Source of the DNA: Lewinellaceae bacterium
GTDB lineage: Bacteria > Bacteroidota > Bacteroidia > Chitinophagales > Saprospiraceae
Length of the DNA: 64,000 bases
Direction: 5' to 3'
Assembly: GCA_020636255.1 (NCBI GenBank)
Contig: JACJYE010000008.1
Location: forward strand, 1 to 64,000
The position numbers were made by a program, and so were the translations under genes. The notes beneath the pieces were generated by a model. That model had not been told where the DNA came from. It was given only the letters and a program-made list of their open reading frames with translations, and searched no databases. Positions 60,155 to 64,000 of the stretch are shown here, piece after piece; the first letter of the stretch is position 1; every line of letters starts with the position of its first letter.

Positions 60155-61249
60155 TTATTCGTTTATCCTGACGACCTGAGTGGGCTCCATCCGTTCGTTA
60201 CGGATAGCGACCTGCCGGGCCGTATTTTCCGCTACTTTCATCAAAGCGTCGGTGGCCACGGGCACCTCTTTGAGCACGACGGGGTCGCCATTGTCGCCCG
60301 ATTCGCGGATGCCTTGAACGATGGGCACCTGGCCCAGCAACTCGGCGCCGCTCATTTGGGCCAGTTTCTGGCCGCCACCCTGCCCGAAGATGTAATATTT
60401 GTTTTCGGGCAATTCAGCCGGAGTAAACCAGGCCATATTTTCCACGACGCCCAGGACCGGAACATTAACAGAAGGGATCAGGAACATGTTCATGGCCTTG
60501 ACCGCATCGGCAACCGCCACTTCCTGAGGAGTGGTGACCATAACGGCCCCTGTTACCGGCACGGTCTGTACGAGCGTAAGCTGGATGTCGCCGGTGCCCG
60601 GAGGCAGGTCAACGATGAGATAGTCGAGCTCCGGCCAGATGGTATCCTCAAAAAACTGTTTGATGATACCGGCCAGGCGCGGCCCCCGCAACACGACGGC
60701 CTGTTCGGGCTCGATGATAAACCCGATGGACATCACGGGCAGGCCGTAAGCCTGGAGGGGCACCATCTTGGGTTGGTCATAAACGGTTTGTACCTTTGGC
60801 CGCTGCCCATTCAGGCCCAGCATAGTCGGGATGGAGGGGCCGTACAGGTCGGCATCGATAAGGCCTACCCGCGCGCCCAGCTTTTTCAGCCCCAGGGCCA
60901 GGTTGACGGCGATAGTGGATTTACCCACTCCTCCTTTGCCCGAGGCCACTGCGATGATGTTGTGTATCTGCCGCAGCGGGCTGGCCGGCTGTTGGGCATT
61001 AGGCGTTCGGGCGATCATGTGAACGTTGACGTTCGCTTCGGGGTATACTTCCTGCACAGCCTGTATACAGGCAAAGTTGAGCTCCGACTTATTTTTGGCG
61101 TCGAGAGAAGTCAATTCGAGGGAAAAATTTACATTGTTGCCATCAACGGACAGGTCGCGCAGCATATTGACAGTGATGATATCCTGTCCTGTACTGGGGT
61201 CGATCACCTGGGCCAGCGCTCTAACGATCTTGGAATTATCGAAACTCAC
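60155..61249 (-). CDS. apbC: Mrp/ApbC-family Fe-S cluster carrier ATPase, without the CxxC motif
   Basis: 364 residues: an N-terminal MIP18/DUF59-like domain (about 5-85; ALAQVIDPSTGQDIITVNML) and a P-loop NTPase of the deviant Walker A type (ASGKGGVGKST, 102-112), followed by GLIDADLYGPSIPTMLG, DYLIVDLPPGTGDIQLTL and VVENMAWFTPAELPENKYYIFG. The CxxC usually found after ENM is missing, so the cluster must be held differently. Its partner NifU-like gene lies just downstream. Confidence 0.9.
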   Translation of the reverse strand: MSFDNSKIVRALAQVIDPSTGQDIITVNMLRDLSVDGNNVNFSLELTSLDAKNKSELNFACIQAVQEVYPEANVNVHMIARTPNAQQPASPLRQIHNIIAVASGKGGVGKSTIAVNLALGLKKLGARVGLIDADLYGPSIPTMLGLNGQRPKVQTVYDQPKMVPLQAYGLPVMSIGFIIEPEQAVVLRGPRLAGIIKQFFEDTIWPELDYLIVDLPPGTGDIQLTLVQTVPVTGAVMVTTPQEVAVADAVKAMNMFLIPSVNVPVLGVVENMAWFTPAELPENKYYIFGQGGGQKLAQMSGAELLGQVPIVQGIRESGDNGDPVVLKEVPVATDALMKVAENTARQVAIRNERMEPTQVVRINE

Positions 61250-61310
61250 AGCAAGTAGTTTAGATTTGGATTAATTGTTGTTAAGCAGTACCGCACAAAA
61301 GTACAAACAA

Positions 61311-61344
61311 TTGAGGGGATACAACAGTTTTCCACTTACATTTG
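61311..61344 (+). promoter_or_regulatory. Promoter of the RibF fusion gene, leaving a near-leaderless mRNA
   Basis: TTG (61311-61313), 23 bp spacer, TACATTTG (61337-61344), an exact TAnnTTTG box. The ATG at 61352 begins 7 bp after it, so the expected transcription start is at or within a few bases of the start codon. Confidence 0.5.
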
Positions 61345-61351
61345 CACTGCC

Positions 61352-63349
61352 ATGAAAGTGTTTAATGACCTGAACAAGCTACCTCCTTTTCGCAATGCCG
61401 TTGTAACGATTGGTTCCTTCGATGGCGTCCATATCGGCCATCAGCAGATATTGCAAAAAGTGGCCAACCTGGCCGAGAGCATTGAAGGCGAGAGCATCGT
61501 CATCACCTTCCACCCACACCCCCGGCTGGTCGTCTATCCCAAGGACGACAGTATGAAGCTGATCACCACTACCGATGAGAAAGTTCAACTATTGCACCGG
61601 TACGGGATAGACAATGTGGTGGTCGTTCCCTTTACTATTGAATTTTCGCAGCTCAGCGCCGACGAATACATCCAGAAGTTCCTGGTTGAAAAATTCCACC
61701 CCCGCTACATCGTCATCGGGTTCGACCACCGCTTCGGCCTGAACCGGCAGGGCGACATCAACTACCTGAAATGGCATGGGCAGGAATGCGGATATAGCGT
61801 CGTGGAGATCCCCAAGCAGGAGGTCGAAGATATTACGGTGAGCTCCACCAAAGTACGGCGGGCATTGGAAACCGGCGATATGGAGACGGCCCAGCGCTTC
61901 CTGGGGCACTATTTCCCCCTTAGCGGGACGGTAGGCCACGGCAACAAGATCGGTGGGAAGATCGGCTTTCCCACGGCCAACCTCGAGGCTGTCGAGAAGT
62001 ATAAGCTGGTGCCTCCGCCGGGCATCTACGCGGTATGGGTGCACCACGAGAAAAAGCGGTACGGCGGCATGCTCTATATCGGCGACCGCCCCACCCTCAA
62101 GCAATTTAAGAACCGGACCACCGAAGTCAATATTTTCGATTTCGACAAAACGATATACGGCGACGAGCTCCGGCTGGAGCTCGTACAGCGCATCCGCGAC
62201 GATCAGCAGTTCGAAAGCCTGGAAGCGCTGAAAGCGCAATTGGAAAAGGACCGAAGTTTCACGCAGCAAGCCCTGGCTGCCCGGCCGACGGCCGAGTGGG
62301 AAAAAAAAATGAGCCAGTACCCCGGCGTGGCGGTCGTCATCCTCAACTACAACGGGCGGGCCTACCTGCAGCAGTTCCTGCCCGGCGTGCTGGCCAGTAC
62401 TTATCCCAACTGTGAGGTCATCGTAGCTGATAACGGCTCCACCGATGGATCTCTGGCCTTTCTGGCGGAGCACTTTCCAGAGGTGCGCCATATCGACCTG
62501 CGCAACAACTACGGTTATGCCCAGGGCTACAACCTGGCCCTGCAGCAGGTGGACGCGCCCTATTACGTGCTGCTGAATTCGGATGTGGAAGTGCCACCGG
62601 ACTGGATCGAACCCGTTATTCGCATGATGGAAAAGGACCCGGCCATAGGTGCCTGCCAGCCGAAGATACTGGCCTACGATGAACGCGGCTATTTCGAATA
62701 CGCCGGAGCATCCGGTGGGTGGCTCGACGCTATGGGGTACCCTTTCTGCCGGGGGCGCATTTTTGCCGTTACCGAAAAAGACGACGGGCAGTACGACAAA
62801 AAACAGGAGATATTCTGGGCCACCGGCGCGGCATTTTTTGTAAGAAGCCAGCTGTTCCAGGCGCTGGATGGGTTCGACGCCGACTACTTTGCCCATTCCG
62901 AAGAGATCGACCTGTGTTGGCGTATCAAGCGCTCCGGGTATAAGGTGATGGTTCAACCCCAATCTGTAGTGTACCACGTCGGTGGGGGCACCCTGTCTTA
63001 CCACACGCCCCGCAAGGTATACCTCAATTTCCGAAACAGCCTCTTCACGCTGCTGAAGAACGAAACGCCGCTGCGGCTGTCCTGGATACTGCCCATGCGC
63101 CTGCTGCTCGACGGCCTGGCAGGCCTGCTTTTCCTGTCGCAGGGCAAATTCGCGCTCATCCGGTCCATCGTTCGGGCCCACTGGTCGTTTTACCCGCGTT
63201 TCGGATACACCCTGCAAAAGCGCAGGCGGGCTGCTGCGCTGGCCCGGAAGGCCAGCATAGGCCCGTCGCGGGTGCATACGGGGCGGTATGGGGGCAGCAT
63301 CGTCTGGTCGTATTACGCCCGCCACAGGCATTTCTTCAGAAACCTCTGA
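61352..63349 (+). CDS. ribF: RibF (riboflavin kinase/FMN adenylyltransferase) fused to glycosyltransferase family 2
   Basis: 665 residues in one frame. Residues 1-315: FAD synthetase domain (VVTIGSFDGVHIGHQQILQ), then the riboflavin kinase domain (VGHGNKIGGKIGFPTANL, PPGIYAVWV, TTEVNIFDFDKTIYG), the complete usual RibF. Residues 320-665: GT2 (VAVVILNYNGRAYLQQFLP, EVIVADNGSTDGSLAFL, VLLNSDVEVP), with possible membrane segments near 585. The junction is GAG TGG GAA AAA AAA ATG AGC at the nine-A run 62301-62309. With eight A, RibF would end in TGA, and this ATGA would start the GT2. So this may be a recent fusion, slippage or a homopolymer sequencing error. Confidence 0.85.
   Translation: MKVFNDLNKLPPFRNAVVTIGSFDGVHIGHQQILQKVANLAESIEGESIVITFHPHPRLVVYPKDDSMKLITTTDEKVQLLHRYGIDNVVVVPFTIEFSQLSADEYIQKFLVEKFHPRYIVIGFDHRFGLNRQGDINYLKWHGQECGYSVVEIPKQEVEDITVSSTKVRRALETGDMETAQRFLGHYFPLSGTVGHGNKIGGKIGFPTANLEAVEKYKLVPPPGIYAVWVHHEKKRYGGMLYIGDRPTLKQFKNRTTEVNIFDFDKTIYGDELRLELVQRIRDDQQFESLEALKAQLEKDRSFTQQALAARPTAEWEKKMSQYPGVAVVILNYNGRAYLQQFLPGVLASTYPNCEVIVADNGSTDGSLAFLAEHFPEVRHIDLRNNYGYAQGYNLALQQVDAPYYVLLNSDVEVPPDWIEPVIRMMEKDPAIGACQPKILAYDERGYFEYAGASGGWLDAMGYPFCRGRIFAVTEKDDGQYDKKQEIFWATGAAFFVRSQLFQALDGFDADYFAHSEEIDLCWRIKRSGYKVMVQPQSVVYHVGGGTLSYHTPRKVYLNFRNSLFTLLKNETPLRLSWILPMRLLLDGLAGLLFLSQGKFALIRSIVRAHWSFYPRFGYTLQKRRRAAALARKASIGPSRVHTGRYGGSIVWSYYARHRHFFRNL
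62301..62309 (+). other. Nine-A homopolymer at the RibF/GT2 junction
   Basis: AAAAAAAAA between GTGGG and TGAGCC. Loss of one A gives GAA AAA AAA TGA, a RibF stop overlapping the GT2 ATG (ATGA). Transcriptional slippage here could make both fused and separate products. Confidence 0.7.
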
Positions 63350-63354
63350 CCACT

Positions 63355-64000
63355 ATGTCCAAATTCCAGCCGGAGATCATTTATGAAGATGAAGTGTTAT
63401 TAGTTGCCAGCAAGCCGGCGGGACTGCTCAGTATTCCCGGCCGCTACGACAAGGGCGAGCCCAGCCTGCTGAGCCTGCTCAACGAGCACTACACCAGAGT
63501 ACTGACGGTACACCGCATCGACCGGGATACCAGCGGGCTCATCGCGTTCGCCCGCAATGAAGAAGCGCACAAACACCTCTCCCAGCAGTTCGAAGCACGT
63601 AGTACACGCAAAACATACCTCGCCCTACTGGACGGCAGGCCGTTACAAGCCGAAGGTATCATCGACAGCCCGATAGCCGCAGACCCCGCTCACCCGGGCA
63701 AGATGAAAACCGCGCGAAAGGGCAAGGCCGCACGCACCAGCTACCGCATACTGGAAAACTTCAGGGCATTCAGCCTGGCCGAGGTGGAGATCGAGACCGG
63801 CCGCACCCACCAGATCAGGGTTCATTTCGCCTCCATCGGGTATCCGCTTGCCATAGATGCGCTTTACGGCCGGCGCGAAGCGCTGCTCCTATCGGATATC
63901 AAGCAACGCGGCTATCACCTGGGCCGCGGCCAGGAAGAACGCCCGTTGATGAGCCGCCTGTCTCTGCACGCATGGAAACTGGAGCTGGAACACCCCGCTA
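63355..64000 (+). CDS. RluA-type pseudouridine synthase (cut by window end)
   Basis: Open from ATG 63355 to the window edge (215 codons), starting 6 bp after the RibF-GT2 stop. It has IIYEDEVLLVASKPAGLLSIPG, the catalytic loop TVHRIDRDTSGLIAFARN (Asp in HRIDRDT), ARSTRKTYLALLDG, EIETGRTHQIRVHFASIGYPL and RLSLHAWKLEL. It isomerises uridine in rRNA or tRNA; which site is not known. The first lines match the family's usual start. Confidence 0.88.
   Translation, partial: MSKFQPEIIYEDEVLLVASKPAGLLSIPGRYDKGEPSLLSLLNEHYTRVLTVHRIDRDTSGLIAFARNEEAHKHLSQQFEARSTRKTYLALLDGRPLQAEGIIDSPIAADPAHPGKMKTARKGKAARTSYRILENFRAFSLAEVEIETGRTHQIRVHFASIGYPLAIDALYGRREALLLSDIKQRGYHLGRGQEERPLMSRLSLHAWKLELEHPA

Noticed and set aside
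61589..63331. 580-codon open frame on the minus strand
   Set aside because: Antisense to the RibF-GT2 gene, which has clear domain motifs on the plus strand.
1..64000. tRNA, rRNA, CRISPR, insertion sequence or prophage
   Set aside because: Intergenic stretches were read for tRNA T-loops, long direct repeats, transposase or phage genes, and none was found. A covariance-model tRNA search and an IS search would be decisive.

Overview
The window reads as chromosome of a fairly G+C-rich member of the Bacteroidota, most likely a Saprospiraceae-type bacterium. The signs are: several secreted proteins with a C-terminal type IX secretion (T9SS) sorting domain; many lipoproteins; TAnnTTTG-type -7 promoter boxes; little Shine-Dalgarno signal; a carboxypeptidase-regulatory-domain TonB receptor; a CcmD-like protein; and a secG-groES-groEL run. 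No rRNA, tRNA, CRISPR array, phage or insertion sequence was found. The species is an inference.

Layout. 1-5.8 kb: an anaerobic or sulfur-respiration locus, with a multiheme cytochrome c (cut by the window edge) divergent from a Psr/Phs-type molybdopterin reductase, a four-cluster ferredoxin and an NrfD-type membrane subunit. These are followed by two rhodanese-fold lipoproteins that lack the catalytic cysteine but both end in the same AAAEEGC tail. 5.8-14.2 kb, minus strand: a PhaE-like protein, a TonB receptor, a TraB/GumN protein, an Lrp regulator, ccmD-gdh and branched-chain aminotransferase. 14.3-19.3 kb, plus strand: an unknown protein, NTP pyrophosphatase, a TPR-like protein, secG and groES-groEL. 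19.3-29.5 kb: HMG-CoA lyase, a small membrane protein, a 2239-residue surface protein (Ig-like repeats, dockerin-like, cohesin-like, T9SS signal) and a helical-repeat protein. 29.6-34 kb: leuA-leuC-leuD-leuB. 34-42.3 kb: RecQ helicase, a lipoprotein, two NTF2-fold paralogs with an AraC regulator, two glycosyltransferases and an FMN glutamate synthase-like protein. 42.4-47.7 kb: a degenerate GH13 protein, the mnmA-lipoprotein-rimM operon and a LysE exporter. 47.8-57.6 kb: envelope and secreted proteins (RlpA-SPOR, cohesin lipoprotein, OmpA, M43 metalloprotease, DUF6438, DUF2807), a GerW/YtfJ-like protein and a cyclase-TolB-TPR protein. 57.7-64 kb: glgX, a NifU-C/Mrp Fe-S pair, a RibF-glycosyltransferase fusion joined at a nine-A run, and a truncated RluA-type pseudouridine synthase.

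How it fits together. Lrp, glutamate dehydrogenase, the branched-chain aminotransferase, the leu genes and HMG-CoA lyase form a loose branched-chain amino acid and nitrogen group, though not one operon. The most unusual candidate is the sulfur locus, where paired inactive rhodanese lipoproteins with terminal cysteines could act as lipid-anchored swinging-arm sulfur carriers for the reductase. Two families of short palindromic repeats lie between genes: a ~115-bp element (12.9, 46.8 and a remnant at 47.7 kb) and a shorter element whose right half sits just ahead of three start codons (15.4, 20.3, 34.2 kb).
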